Positions 15,291 through 23,521 of a DNA stretch of 34,249 bases are shown here, piece after piece. Within the stretch, counting starts at the first letter, position 1. Each line of letters opens with the position of its first letter. Location of the stretch: positions 1 through 34,249 of the forward strand of contig NZ_CALFSA010000171.1 in the NCBI RefSeq assembly GCF_937919355.1, in the 5' to 3' direction. The notes under the pieces were generated by a model. The model did no database searches, was not told where the DNA came from, and saw only the letters and a list, made by a program, of their open reading frames with translations. The DNA is from an uncultured Methanofollis sp. (GTDB lineage Archaea > Halobacteriota > Methanomicrobia > Methanomicrobiales > Methanofollaceae). The translations under genes and the position numbers were made by a program.

Positions 15291-16316
15291 CTATCCCGCC
15301 GAGAGGAAACGGTGGTATGCCGCGGGGATCTCTTCAGCGGACTCGGCGACCGCACGGTCAAGGTCGGCAAGGTTCTGGACGACCTGCTCAAGGTGGGCCT
15401 TCTGGACACGGAGGATGGCGGCAGCGTCGCCGGGCAGGACTCTTCCCGAGTCCAGCAGGGTTGCAGTATGGTCGATCTCGTGGGCGATACCGCCGAGCGG
15501 TACCTTCATCCGCAGGGCGGCCTCGGTGACATAGGCGACAAGAGCGCGTTCGGCCTTTTTCCGGGGAGAGAGGTCATGGATGATACATGAATACCCGGAG
15601 ACCCCCCCATGGCCATCAAAGACTGCAGAGATGCCGACCGAGACCTCACGGGTCGTGCCGTCCGACCGTACGATCTCGGACTCGAAGCGCTGACCGGTCG
15701 GGCCGTCGATGACGGCCCCTGCTGTCTCCTCCCATCTCTCGAAGAGATGAACGGGGACAAAATGCGAGATAGGCAGGCCGATGGCCCTTTCAGGGGAGGT
15801 CCCGAGGAGACCGACAGCTGCAGCATTCAGGGAGGTGATCCGCCCTCCCCGGGAGATGCCGATGATGGCATCTTCGCTCGTCTCAAGGATCGACGCAAGC
15901 CTTGACCTTAACTCACCGATCCTCTTGATGTCAGAGACATCCGTGATGATATGGATGGCACCGACGACACCCTTCTCGGGGTGGAGGATGGGGTCGATCA
16001 AGACCCTGAACCACCGGCCGAAGATCCAGAGGGTGCACCTCTCCCTCTTTCCCGATACCTTCGCCCTGGCAAAAGGACAGTCCCCGACGAATGAGGTGGT
16101 CTTGTGGACCACGGCATAACAGGGTTTCCCGACGACCTCACCGGCATCGACGCCGAGAAGGTTTCCTGTGGCCCTGTTTGCCATGAGGATGATGCCCTCT
16201 CGGTTCTGAAGGAATACGGGATCTTCTACGGCATCGAATATCCTTTGCCAGAGTAACCGGGGGTCAGAAAAGCCAAGCACCCCCGCTGCCTCGGCGGCCC
16301 TCCCTTCATCACTCAT
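15291..16316 (-). CDS. PAS-domain sensor protein without kinase ATPase domain
   Basis: A soluble protein of about 341 residues with two PAS domains. The first covers roughly residues 20-125 (LLWQRIFDAVEDPVFLQNREGIILMANRATGNLLG; its end DVSDIKR is a PAC-like tail). The second covers about 128-245 (LASILETSEDAIIGISRGGRITSLNAAAVGLLG, ending SCIIHDLSPRKKAERAL). The last 90 residues are helical and resemble a histidine-kinase dimerisation helix pair, but no HATPase domain follows. It is therefore a sensor or adaptor, not a complete kinase. No transmembrane segment is visible. The start is uncertain: ATG at 16316 or GTG at 16322, neither with a good ribosome site. Confidence 0.8.
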   Translation of the reverse strand: MSDEGRAAEAAGVLGFSDPRLLWQRIFDAVEDPVFLQNREGIILMANRATGNLLGVDAGEVVGKPCYAVVHKTTSFVGDCPFARAKVSGKRERCTLWIFGRWFRVLIDPILHPEKGVVGAIHIITDVSDIKRIGELRSRLASILETSEDAIIGISRGGRITSLNAAAVGLLGTSPERAIGLPISHFVPVHLFERWEETAGAVIDGPTGQRFESEIVRSDGTTREVSVGISAVFDGHGGVSGYSCIIHDLSPRKKAERALVAYVTEAALRMKVPLGGIAHEIDHTATLLDSGRVLPGDAAAILRVQKAHLEQVVQNLADLDRAVAESAEEIPAAYHRFLSAG

Positions 16317-16382
16317 ATCCACACGTCACACCGTCACGAGAGATAGGGCAGAACCGGTGACCCGGTTCATCCCTGCCTCCGG

Positions 16383-16679
16383 TTACCTGACGGGAATCTC
16401 GATGCCCCTTGCCTGGGGCTTTTTGTACGGGACGTCCACGGTCAGCAGACCGTTGTGATAGGACGCCTTCGCCTTCTCATAATCGATCGGACAGCAGGTG
16501 GCATATGAGCCTGCATATCGTGTCCCCTCCTTCACTGCCTGGACAAAGAAACTGTCGTCGTGCATCCTGAGCGTGATGTCCTTTTTGTCGACGCCGGGCA
16601 ACTCGATCTCGACATGGAGATTCTCGTGGTTTTCGTCCGGCATGGCGTACACCGCCGGTGCGACCCTGATCTCGGTCAT
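16383..16679 (-). CDS. hsp20: Small heat-shock protein (Hsp20/alpha-crystallin family)
   Basis: A 98-residue chaperone with little more than the alpha-crystallin domain. Visible are the strand ENLHVEIELPGVDKKDITLRMHDDSFFV and the family signature A.YHNGLLTVDVPYKK (here ASYHNGLLTVDVPYKKP), ending in a C-terminal IEIPVR that matches the I-x-I/V oligomerisation motif. It keeps unfolding proteins soluble in the cytoplasm. The ATG at 16679 is chosen because AGAGGGG lies 6-8 nt upstream; the open frame beyond it crosses the promoter. A TATA box and a perfect palindrome precede the gene. Confidence 0.92.
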   Translation of the reverse strand: MTEIRVAPAVYAMPDENHENLHVEIELPGVDKKDITLRMHDDSFFVQAVKEGTRYAGSYATCCPIDYEKAKASYHNGLLTVDVPYKKPQARGIEIPVR

Positions 16680-16687
16680 GGTATATC

Positions 16688-16720
16688 CCCTCTCCGGAGA
16701 GGGTATCCAGATATATAAAT
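16688..16720 (-). promoter_or_regulatory. Heat-shock gene promoter: TATA box plus perfect 16-bp palindrome
   Basis: The minus strand has ATTTATATAT at 16711-16720, which predicts transcription starting near 16689. Exactly there is CCCTCTCCGGAGAGGG (16688-16703), a perfect palindrome. Its downstream arm contains the AGAGGG ribosome site of hsp20. Binding of a dimeric repressor at the start site, as known for archaeal heat-shock regulators of the Phr type, is plausible. If transcription begins further upstream, the same sequence could fold into a 6-bp hairpin hiding the ribosome site. Confidence 0.6.
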
Positions 16721-16817
16721 CAGACTCTCTCCGCGAGAAGCGGACCGCTTTTGCAGGAGTGTTCCCTGCCAGGCAGATCAGGACGCAAAGAGTGGACACA
16801 TTTTGATACCACAGGGA

Positions 16818-17309
16818 TCAGCACCCGCTGCAACACCCGTGCCTCTGGAGGATCTGGTCCAGGGCCCAGGACGCCCACCACCTGACGTCGGCGTCCTCGT
16901 CCTTCAGCGCCCTGCCAAGTGCAAATTCGGCCTTGCTGTGCCCGATGGTGCCAAGGGTGTAGGCCGCCCACATCCTGGTGCCTGCGTCCTCCGCTGAGAG
17001 TCCGGCGATGAGACCGTCGACGGCCGGCGTGCCGATCGCGGAGAGTCCCCACGACGCGGCCATCCGGAGGTCGCGGTCGTCCTCTGCGAAGAGTCCGATG
17101 AAGGCACCGACCGCCTCCTCTCCTACCAGCATGCCGATGGCGAGGGCGGCATCCTCCCTGACCTTCTGCGACGACCCGTTGAAGAGGAGGTCGGTGAGAC
17201 CGTCGATGTCGTTGCCGACGGCGAGGGCGAGCACCCGGGGGGAGGGTGCAACATCGTTCTCGACAGGGAGAGTGTCATCGGAGAAGTCTGGTCCGGCAGT
17301 GTTGTCCAT
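16818..17309 (-). CDS. HEAT-repeat protein (PBS-lyase type)
   Basis: A 163-residue all-helical protein with about four consecutive HEAT/PBS-lyase repeats of some 31 residues: (VREDAALAIGMLV...), (DRDLRMAASWGLSAIG), (DAGTRMWAAYTLGTIG) and (DADVRWWASWALDQIL). Such repeats form a curved scaffold for protein binding. In phycobilin lyases they bind pigment, but no such role is expected in a methanogen. It ends in HGCCSGC, three cysteines that could bind a metal or form a disulfide. The start at 17309 has no Shine-Dalgarno sequence, but TTATAC at about 17332-17338 is 25 nt upstream, consistent with a leaderless message. Confidence 0.8.
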   Translation of the reverse strand: MDNTAGPDFSDDTLPVENDVAPSPRVLALAVGNDIDGLTDLLFNGSSQKVREDAALAIGMLVGEEAVGAFIGLFAEDDRDLRMAASWGLSAIGTPAVDGLIAGLSAEDAGTRMWAAYTLGTIGHSKAEFALGRALKDEDADVRWWASWALDQILQRHGCCSGC

Positions 17310-17329
17310 GCGTCTCTGGTAGGCAGACG

Positions 17330-17340
17330 GTGTATAAGAG
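17330..17340 (-). promoter_or_regulatory. TATA box of the HEAT-repeat gene
   Basis: The minus strand reads CTCTTATACA centred about 26 nt upstream of the ATG at 17309, the spacing that puts transcription start on the start codon itself. Confidence 0.45.
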
Positions 17341-17459
17341 AGATGCGGGTTACCTTTCCGGGCCCTCACGCCATGCAGGAAGACGGATAGTGCGCGTACC
17401 TGCGTGAGAGACACAGCACGAGAGAGATATCGCCGTTGATGTAGAGAAGACACCACAAT

Positions 17460-19046
17460 ATGTTAAGTGTCCTTAACACACAGATCGATCAGACACAGAC
17501 CATGAGCATAACCCTCATCATCTTCTGGTTCATCATGACGGCCTTCTGGGCCGTCCGTATCGAAGACAGAACACTGAGGTTCAACCACCCAGGCCTCATC
17601 GTCCTCGGCGCCGTCCTGTCAGGGGTCATCCTGTACGTCACAACCCCGGCACTGGTCCTGGTGAATGTCCTATTCTACCTTGCGCTCTCTCTTGCCGCAA
17701 GTGGGGTCGCGGCGTCATTCCTCTACGACTCCGAAAAGATGCGTGTTGTCGGCGGAACCGTCCTGACCCTGGCCATCCTTTGCATCCCGATGCTCACAGC
17801 CGGTGCACAGGTCATCGGTGCCCAGAGCCTTGCAGACATACCGCAGGTCAGGACCGTGGACAATACCACCGAACTCATCGATACCGACCACATCCAGCTG
17901 GCCTCAGCCAAGACCGCCCTCTGGCGGGCTGACAAGGTCATCGGGAACCTCGGGTATAAGGTCGGCGTCTTCACGCCCGACGTCCAGTTCATCGAGGACG
18001 AACTGGTCTGGCTGGTCCCCATGGACTACACCTCCCTGGACAAGGCCCTCATCTATGCCGGCGAAGGCACGGACGGCTATGTTGTCGTCTCGTCAGAGGA
18101 CCCGAAGGCAGAACCCGGACGGGTCACCGGCCTCCAGATGCGCTACACACCCCATGCGATCCTGGAATATGATCTCAACCGCCATATCTGGGAAGACTAC
18201 CCCACCTATGTCCTCCATAAACCTATCTTCCAGCTCAACGACGAGGGCAACCCCCGCTGGGTCACCCTCCTCTCCCGGCCCGCTCTCTACGGCGTCATCG
18301 GCGAGACGCCGGAGGGCGTTGTCGTCACCGACCCGGTCACAGGCGCCAACGAGTTCTTCGATCTCGGCAAACAACCCGCATGGATCCAGCGGGTCTATGA
18401 CGAGGACCTCACCGAGACCTACCTGGACTGGTGGGGCACATACTCGGACGGCTGGATCAACTCATGGTGGGGCCAGCGCGACCTGAAGTACCCCTCTGGC
18501 GAGGTGTACGTCGAGCACGGCGAGGCCGGGGCGACCCTCTCCTCGGGCGAACCCGACGTCTACCTCGTCCAGGGCACGGACGGCAACCAGTACTGGTTCA
18601 CCGCCATCACGACACCGGGCAAGGACTCGTCCATGGTCGGCTATGTCCTCTGCGATGTGCAGGACGGCACTTTCACCTTCTACAACGCCCCCGGCTATTA
18701 CAACGACTACGGCGCTGCGGCCAATGTCCAGCAGCACCAGAAAGTGGCGATGGCCACGGGCCTTGAAGTCGTGCAACCGATCATGTACGTCATCGACGGC
18801 CATGAGGTCTGGATCATCCCGGTCATCTCCCAGACCGGCGAAGTGATGGAGATCGGACTGGTCGTGGCCCATGGCGGTGAGACCTTTGTCGGCACCAGCC
18901 TCGACGACGTCCTCTCCCAGTGGCGGGGGACCGCTGTCGAGACGCCCAACCCGGATGATGACGAGGTCACGGTCCAGGAGATCGAGGAGATCAGGGAACT
19001 CCTCGATAGACTTGAGGCGCGGCTGAAGGCGCAGAACAGAACATAA
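17460..19046 (+). CDS. Multi-pass membrane protein with large soluble domain, unknown function
   Basis: A 528-residue protein. The N-terminal 125 residues contain about four hydrophobic segments (SITLIIFWFIMTAFWAV; GLIVLGAVLSGVILYVTT; LVLVNVLFYLALSLAASGVAAS; VVGGTVLTLAILCIPMLTAG). A tryptophan- and tyrosine-rich region of about 360 residues follows, with repeated beta-strand-like stretches. The C-terminus is a short coiled coil (VQEIEEIRELLDRLEARLKAQ). No catalytic motif is recognised, and the family is unknown to me. The large domain probably lies on one face of the membrane. The start may instead be the ATG at 17502, right before the first hydrophobic segment; neither has a clear ribosome site. 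A T7 run follows the stop. Confidence 0.75.
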   Translation: MLSVLNTQIDQTQTMSITLIIFWFIMTAFWAVRIEDRTLRFNHPGLIVLGAVLSGVILYVTTPALVLVNVLFYLALSLAASGVAASFLYDSEKMRVVGGTVLTLAILCIPMLTAGAQVIGAQSLADIPQVRTVDNTTELIDTDHIQLASAKTALWRADKVIGNLGYKVGVFTPDVQFIEDELVWLVPMDYTSLDKALIYAGEGTDGYVVVSSEDPKAEPGRVTGLQMRYTPHAILEYDLNRHIWEDYPTYVLHKPIFQLNDEGNPRWVTLLSRPALYGVIGETPEGVVVTDPVTGANEFFDLGKQPAWIQRVYDEDLTETYLDWWGTYSDGWINSWWGQRDLKYPSGEVYVEHGEAGATLSSGEPDVYLVQGTDGNQYWFTAITTPGKDSSMVGYVLCDVQDGTFTFYNAPGYYNDYGAAANVQQHQKVAMATGLEVVQPIMYVIDGHEVWIIPVISQTGEVMEIGLVVAHGGETFVGTSLDDVLSQWRGTAVETPNPDDDEVTVQEIEEIRELLDRLEARLKAQNRT

Positions 19047-19048
19047 CC

Positions 19049-19057
19049 CTTTTTTTG
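19049..19057 (+). terminator. Poly-T terminator of the membrane protein gene
   Basis: A run of seven T (19050-19056) begins three bases after the stop codon, a typical archaeal termination signal. Confidence 0.5.
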
Positions 19058-19129
19058 TCCTGTTATCTCCCTGTCTTTGACGACCTTCGATCTTTTCAGA
19101 CCTTCCTCTTTTGCACCCCGCTGTCCGGG

Positions 19130-19140
19130 CGAAAAAAAGT
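19130..19140 (-). terminator. Poly-T terminator of the mcp-cheW unit
   Basis: Seven A on the plus strand at 19132-19138 form a T7 run on the minus strand just after the cheW stop. It faces the T7 of the converging membrane protein gene. Confidence 0.45.
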
Positions 19141-19150
19141 AATATTGAGA

Positions 19151-19606
19151 TTATATGGCCTCTGCAAGGATTCTGGAGACGTCCAGCCACATGACCAACG
19201 TACTCCCGCTCTCCTCGCCATGCCTGATGATCCCTTTCACGTATGAATTTGAATACGCAGAGAGGTCTCTCTCGGCCACCATGTGAGCATCGACGCCTGC
19301 GGCAGGTATCACGCTCCTGACATCGTCGACGATAAACCCGACATTTTTTCCGCGGGTTGCTCCGGACATGAGGACGATAATTTTCCTGTCCGCCATGGTG
19401 CGGGTCGCCTGGACCCCGATGACTTTTTCAAGGCCGATAACCGTCGTTATCTCACCCCTCAGGTTGATTATGCCTGCGATGTGGGGTGGTGCGCCGGGGA
19501 TGGGGGTGATCGGCATCATCTCCACGATCTCCCGTGCCAGCATGATGTCGAGGGCGAAGAGTTCCCCGCCAAGTTCAAACTCCACGACGTCCTGGTCTGC
19601 GGTCAT
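19151..19606 (-). CDS. cheW: Chemotaxis coupling protein CheW
   Basis: A 151-residue CheW that bridges chemoreceptors and the kinase CheA. It shows the family pattern: VVEFELGGELFALDIMLAREIVEMMPITPIPGAPPHIAGIINLRGEITTVIGL, then IIVLMSGATRGKNVGFIVDDVRSVI. The NLRGE turn is the receptor/kinase contact. Its ATG comes 9 nt after the receptor gene's stop, so the two are co-transcribed and probably work as a pair. No cheA, cheY or other che gene is in the window. Confidence 0.93.
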   Translation of the reverse strand: MTADQDVVEFELGGELFALDIMLAREIVEMMPITPIPGAPPHIAGIINLRGEITTVIGLEKVIGVQATRTMADRKIIVLMSGATRGKNVGFIVDDVRSVIPAAGVDAHMVAERDLSAYSNSYVKGIIRHGEESGSTLVMWLDVSRILAEAI

Positions 19607-19615
19607 GGCCTCGCC

Positions 19616-21241
19616 TCAGTCCATTCTGATCTCATGTATCTGCTCTCTGAGACCTGTCGTCCGCCTTGCCACTTCCTGCGCCCCGCTTCCGACCTCCTGT
19701 GCAGAGGCCGAGACCTCCTCGACAAGGGCGGCCATATCCTCAATATCTTTCAGGCCCAGTCTGGTCTGCGCCCTGTTCCTCTCCATACCCTCATTAACAC
19801 GCGCGGCACTGCTTGCCTGGTCTTCTGTGGCCTTGGCGATCTCGCTCACGCTCCCGGCAACATCCTTTGCTCCCCTGGAGATCTGGTGCAGCGCACCGAC
19901 GGCCCTGTCCACGCTCTCGATGCCGCCGTGGATCTCTGCATAGGCCGTCTCCATACTCCCTGCTGTCTTCATGCTCTTTGTCTGGATGGAGACGATGAGG
20001 TCTTCGATATCGCCTGTCGCCTTCTTCGACTCGCCCGCAAGGTTCCTCACCTCGCCTGCGACGACGGCGAAGCCGCGGCCGTGTTCACCCGCACGGGCCG
20101 CCTCGATCGCGGCGTTGAGGGCGAGGAGGTTGGTCTGGTTCGAGATGTCGGTGATGAGTTTGACGATCTTGTTGATCTCCTGCACCTGGTGGTTGAGATC
20201 GGTGATCTCGTCCACGTTCTCCCGTGCGATCGTCTCGACCGCCCGCATCTTCTCTGTCGCCTGACGGCCGAGGTCCTCCGCCTGGTCACCCGCCTGTGCG
20301 GTTTCCTCGGTGACGGCAAGCACTTCCTGGCAGGTGTTCGCGATCTCCTCGACGGCGGCCGAGAGGTCGGCCAGAGATCCGGCGACCTCGTCTATCTCTT
20401 CAAGTTTTTTCCGGGAATCTTCCGCCGCCTTCTGGCTTTTGACAGCGACTCCTTCGATTGCCCGGGCGATCTCCTCAGAACTCTTGCCTGCGTCCTTCGT
20501 GTTCCCCTCGACTTCCCTGATGGTCTGTGCGAGGCGACGGAACAATTGCTTCAATTCTTCCTGCGTGGCAAGGTAGTCCTGCTTGAGTGTGCGGAGGGGG
20601 TCGTCGTCCCGCAGGGCGAGGCTGACGGTCAGGTCCCCTTTTGCCATGGCGTCCATCGCCGCTTTGAGTTCGCGGGCGCTCCGGGTGAGGGCCCGGGCAT
20701 TCTCTTCGGTGTTTTTCATCATCTCCTTCATTTTTGTGGCGTTCTTTTGCTCTTCCGTGACGTCTTTCAGGACGACGAGGACTGTATGTCGGGCTCCAGA
20801 GGGGTCGGCGACAGGGATGCTGTATTGCTCAAGAGCACGGGTGCCGGTCGGAAAATCGATCGTCGTCTCCGCATAACTGCGGACTCCCCTGCTGAGTGCG
20901 GTCTTCACGCCCTCGCCTTTCTGGGTGGTGACAGAGAGGTCGCGGGTGTTCATCCCGACAAGGCGGTCGTGGGGTATGCCGCTCATCTCGGTGAACGCAC
21001 CGTTGTCAGAGAGGATGTTGAGGTCCGTGTCCAGCCAGAGCATGGGGAAGGGATTGTCCCTCACCGCTGCCTCGAGGGTATGGAGACGCCGGGTAAGATC
21101 CGGGATGTCTTCCCGCATTACCATATGTTCTTGTGGCGGGGTATGGAGCCCGGTCGCGGCGATTCCTGACTGTTCTGTATTCCATGCGCTGTTTCCTTCT
21201 GTCGTGGTACTGTGAGACACGAATTGTTCCTGGTTTTCCAT
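19616..21241 (-). CDS. Cytoplasmic methyl-accepting chemotaxis protein with PAS domain
   Basis: A 541-residue chemoreceptor without any transmembrane segment, hence cytoplasmic. Residues about 55-165 form a PAS domain (NPFPMLWLDTDLNILSDNGAFTEMSGI... to VLVVLKDVTEEQK). A HAMP-like linker follows (LKAAMDAMAKGDLTVSL), then the long signalling coiled coil with the invariant hairpin tip (ISNQTNLLALNAAIEAARAG, then EHGRGFAVVAGEVRNLA). The tip binds CheA and CheW. The PAS domain probably senses a cytoplasmic signal such as redox state or a small ligand. The ATG at 21241 is chosen over the GTG at 21268 because GGAG lies 7 nt upstream. It is followed by cheW. Confidence 0.93.
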   Translation of the reverse strand: MENQEQFVSHSTTTEGNSAWNTEQSGIAATGLHTPPQEHMVMREDIPDLTRRLHTLEAAVRDNPFPMLWLDTDLNILSDNGAFTEMSGIPHDRLVGMNTRDLSVTTQKGEGVKTALSRGVRSYAETTIDFPTGTRALEQYSIPVADPSGARHTVLVVLKDVTEEQKNATKMKEMMKNTEENARALTRSARELKAAMDAMAKGDLTVSLALRDDDPLRTLKQDYLATQEELKQLFRRLAQTIREVEGNTKDAGKSSEEIARAIEGVAVKSQKAAEDSRKKLEEIDEVAGSLADLSAAVEEIANTCQEVLAVTEETAQAGDQAEDLGRQATEKMRAVETIARENVDEITDLNHQVQEINKIVKLITDISNQTNLLALNAAIEAARAGEHGRGFAVVAGEVRNLAGESKKATGDIEDLIVSIQTKSMKTAGSMETAYAEIHGGIESVDRAVGALHQISRGAKDVAGSVSEIAKATEDQASSAARVNEGMERNRAQTRLGLKDIEDMAALVEEVSASAQEVGSGAQEVARRTTGLREQIHEIRMD

Positions 21242-21661
21242 TGTTGGACTCCGGTAGTATCTGCTCACGTCCCGGGACAGACGTTTTGGCTGTTGTCTAT
21301 TCTCTGCCGGAGATCATTCTGGTTTATCTGCGTGGTATAATCGGTGATCCGATAGCCTTTGTCCGGGATTGAGAGCAGTTGAGTATCCACCGCCTGCGCG
21401 ATAAAAGTTGCTATTTTAAATTAAAATATTCTTAAAAAGTGATATTTTTAAACCGTATTGATCCCCCTCCCGCATATCCGGACCGATGATAGGTCATGAC
21501 GTCGCGGCCGCGGACTATCCTGTGCCTCTCTACGATCCCCCGCTGTTATCATGGCGCGGGGGTGCCGTCTCTCTCATTTTGAGGTATCTATCACAGCCTG
21601 ACCGATTTTTTTATCTCCCCATGACGAGATCAGGTTATCATAAAAAAATTGCGTGATTATC
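21242..21661. promoter_or_regulatory. Divergent spacer between the chemoreceptor and stress-protein genes
   Basis: About 420 bp without a convincing gene. Its middle (about 21400-21455) is very AT-rich, with TTTTAAATTAAAATATTC and TTTTTAAACC, and can supply TATA elements for both directions. The right part (21490-21570) is GC-rich, including the palindrome GCGGCCGC. The last 50 bp before the stress-protein gene contain ATAAAAAAATT, a possible promoter. I see no RNA gene or repeat here. Confidence 0.4.
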
Positions 21662-22147
21662 ATGTTCAGGAAAGTACTTTTCCCCACGGATTTCTCCGAA
21701 TGCTCGTATAAGGCCCTTGAATGCGTCAGGCAGCTCTCCCGGGCCGGGACCGGGAAGGTGGTCGTCGTCCACGTCCTCGACGAGAGGGAGTTCGAACTTG
21801 CGAAGACCGAGATCGGGTGGCTTGAAGGGGCGCGGATGGTCGAGTACGACGCGAAGATCGAGAAGAGGATGCGGGACAATGTGCGGGAACAACTCGAAGG
21901 GATTGCAGGTGTCATCCGCGAGGCAGGGATGAAGACGCGGGTGGAGGTCGCCAAGGGCGTGCCTTCGATCGAGATCCTGGCACTGGCAAAGCGCGAGGGT
22001 GTCTCCCTCATTGTCATGGGGAGTCACGGGCGGAGCAACCTCGCAGGTGTCGTGATGGGGTCGGTCTCCGAGGAGGTGGTCAGGAGGTCGAATGTGCCCG
22101 TGCTGATCGTGACGCGGGAGATGCAGAACGCCTGCACATCCCGGTGA
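21662..22147 (+). CDS. Universal stress protein (UspA family)
   Basis: A 161-residue cytoplasmic protein with the UspA alpha/beta fold. It starts FRKVLFPTDFSECSYKALECV, with VVVVHVLDE as the second strand. It carries the ATP-binding signature G-2x-G-9x-G-S (GSHGRSNLAGVVMGS), then NVPVLIV. ATP-binding members act as stress-linked nucleotide sensors. The ATG at 21662 is used; an in-frame GTG at 21653 gives three extra residues. A T6 run after a GC-rich stretch (22253-22258) may end the transcript. Confidence 0.92.
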   Translation: MFRKVLFPTDFSECSYKALECVRQLSRAGTGKVVVVHVLDEREFELAKTEIGWLEGARMVEYDAKIEKRMRDNVREQLEGIAGVIREAGMKTRVEVAKGVPSIEILALAKREGVSLIVMGSHGRSNLAGVVMGSVSEEVVRRSNVPVLIVTREMQNACTSR

Positions 22148-22343
22148 GGGGTCTCCAGGCTTTCTGAAAAATTGTTTCCTGATACCCTCATGCCCGGGGC
22201 CGGTGCAACCCCTCACAGGATCAGGGGAGGCATTAACCCCCGGAAATGAGGGTTTTTTCTGAGATCCTTTTCATCATGTGTACCTGGGGCATGCTTTCAC
22301 GTCATGCCCGGTTTTTCAAAGCCCTCGCCCGGTCTATGGAGCA
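22148..22343. terminator. Convergent terminator region between the stress protein and aminotransferase genes
   Basis: A 196-bp spacer between converging genes. It contains CCCCGGAAATGAGGG followed by T6 (22253-22258), a likely terminator for the rightward gene. No gene is seen. Confidence 0.4.
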
Positions 22344-23459
22344 TTAGCGTGAGGCGAGGTACTCCCCGAACCTGGTCAGGGAGGCGGGCATGTCGGCCCG
22401 TGCGAACCCGATCCTGAAGTGGTGGTCGTCGTAACCGTCGTATTTCGTGGACGGCAGGAGGAGGACGCCAGCCTTCCTGATGGCGTCGAGGCAGAAGGCC
22501 TCAGCGCCCTCGTCTGCAAGGACGTGGGGGAAGGCGATCGCGCCTGCCCTGGGGCGGACCCAGGCGAGGACGTCAGCGTGGTCCGCGAAGAACCGGTCGA
22601 GGAGGGCGAGGTTCGAGCGTATGATCCCGAGGTTCCTTCCCACGATCGCCTTCCTGTGCCTGAGGGCGAGGGCGGCGAGGAACTCGGAGGGGGCGCTTGC
22701 GCAGATGGTGGTGTAGTCCTTGAGGGCCGCCATCTTCCCGAGGAGGTCCGCGTCCTCGGTCGCCGTCCACCCGATCCGCAGGCCGGCAAGTCCCATGGCC
22801 TTGGACATGACGCCGACCGAGATCCCCTTCTCGTAGAGGTCGGCCATCGGCGGGAGGCGGTCTTTCGGGTCGTATTCGAGGCCGCGGTAGACTTCGTCTG
22901 AGAAGACATGGATATTCGCGTCTTCGGCGATGTCCCGCACGGCCACAAACTCCTCCCGCGTCATGAGGGAACCTGTCGGGTTGTGCGGGGTGTTGAGCAC
23001 GACCGCCTTCGTCTTCGGGGTGACGCTCTCCTTCAGGGCCTCGATGTCTGGCCTCCAGCCATTGTCGTCGTGCATCATCCAGGGGACGACACGGGCGCCG
23101 GCGCCCCGCGCTACCTCGTGGAGGGACTGGTAGGCCGGGCAGGGGACGACCACCTCGTCGCCGGGCGAGAGCATGGCGTTCATGCAGAGGAAGATCGCTT
23201 CCTCGGCCCCGGCGGAGACGAGGATGTTATCGGTCCCGACCGAGGTGTAGAGGCCCGCGATCTCCTGCCGGAGTTCGATGCCGCCCGGCGCCTCCGTGTA
23301 GTTGAGGCGGAGGTCCATGAACCTCTCCATGGCACCCTCCTCATGGGCGAGGAGGTCGGCGACGCTCACCGACTCGCAGTCAGAGGTGCAGAGGAGGTGG
23401 GGGGCGGTGAACTCGTGCTGTGCAAAGAAACGTTCGAGTGCGAATTCACGGAGTTGCAT
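22344..23459 (-). CDS. Class I/II PLP-dependent aminotransferase
   Basis: A 371-residue fold-type I aminotransferase. Visible are ILVSAGAEEAIFLCMNAML, the NTPHNPTGSL substrate loop, FSDEVYRGLEY (the aspartate and tyrosine that contact PLP), and the Schiff-base lysine in SVGVMSKAMGLAGLRIGW. The arginine in FRIGFAR binds the substrate carboxylate. The substrate cannot be told from the sequence. The ATG at 23459 (MQLREFALERFF) is taken as the start, because the upstream extension of the frame runs into the CRISPR repeats and is artefactual. The gene begins only 62 bp from the last repeat of the array and is transcribed in the same direction as the array, so read-through of array transcripts into it is possible. 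Confidence 0.9.
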   Translation of the reverse strand: MQLREFALERFFAQHEFTAPHLLCTSDCESVSVADLLAHEEGAMERFMDLRLNYTEAPGGIELRQEIAGLYTSVGTDNILVSAGAEEAIFLCMNAMLSPGDEVVVPCPAYQSLHEVARGAGARVVPWMMHDDNGWRPDIEALKESVTPKTKAVVLNTPHNPTGSLMTREEFVAVRDIAEDANIHVFSDEVYRGLEYDPKDRLPPMADLYEKGISVGVMSKAMGLAGLRIGWTATEDADLLGKMAALKDYTTICASAPSEFLAALALRHRKAIVGRNLGIIRSNLALLDRFFADHADVLAWVRPRAGAIAFPHVLADEGAEAFCLDAIRKAGVLLLPSTKYDGYDDHHFRIGFARADMPASLTRFGEYLASR

Positions 23460-23521
23460 GAGGGGCGAGGTTGCCCGTGGAGGGGCATAAGGGTTGTGGG
23501 GGTGGGGCCTTGGAGAGGGTT

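Noticed and set aside
15071..15409. 112-codon minus-strand frame overlapping the end of the PAS gene
   Set aside because: Its first part shadows the PAS gene in another frame, and the rest crosses the three stem-loops. A transposase remnant was considered because of its basic C-terminus, but there are no terminal inverted repeats or catalytic motif.
19283..21169. 628-codon plus-strand frame opposite the chemoreceptor and cheW
   Set aside because: Low-complexity shadow frame (aspartate, leucine, histidine). The minus-strand genes have unmistakable domain motifs.
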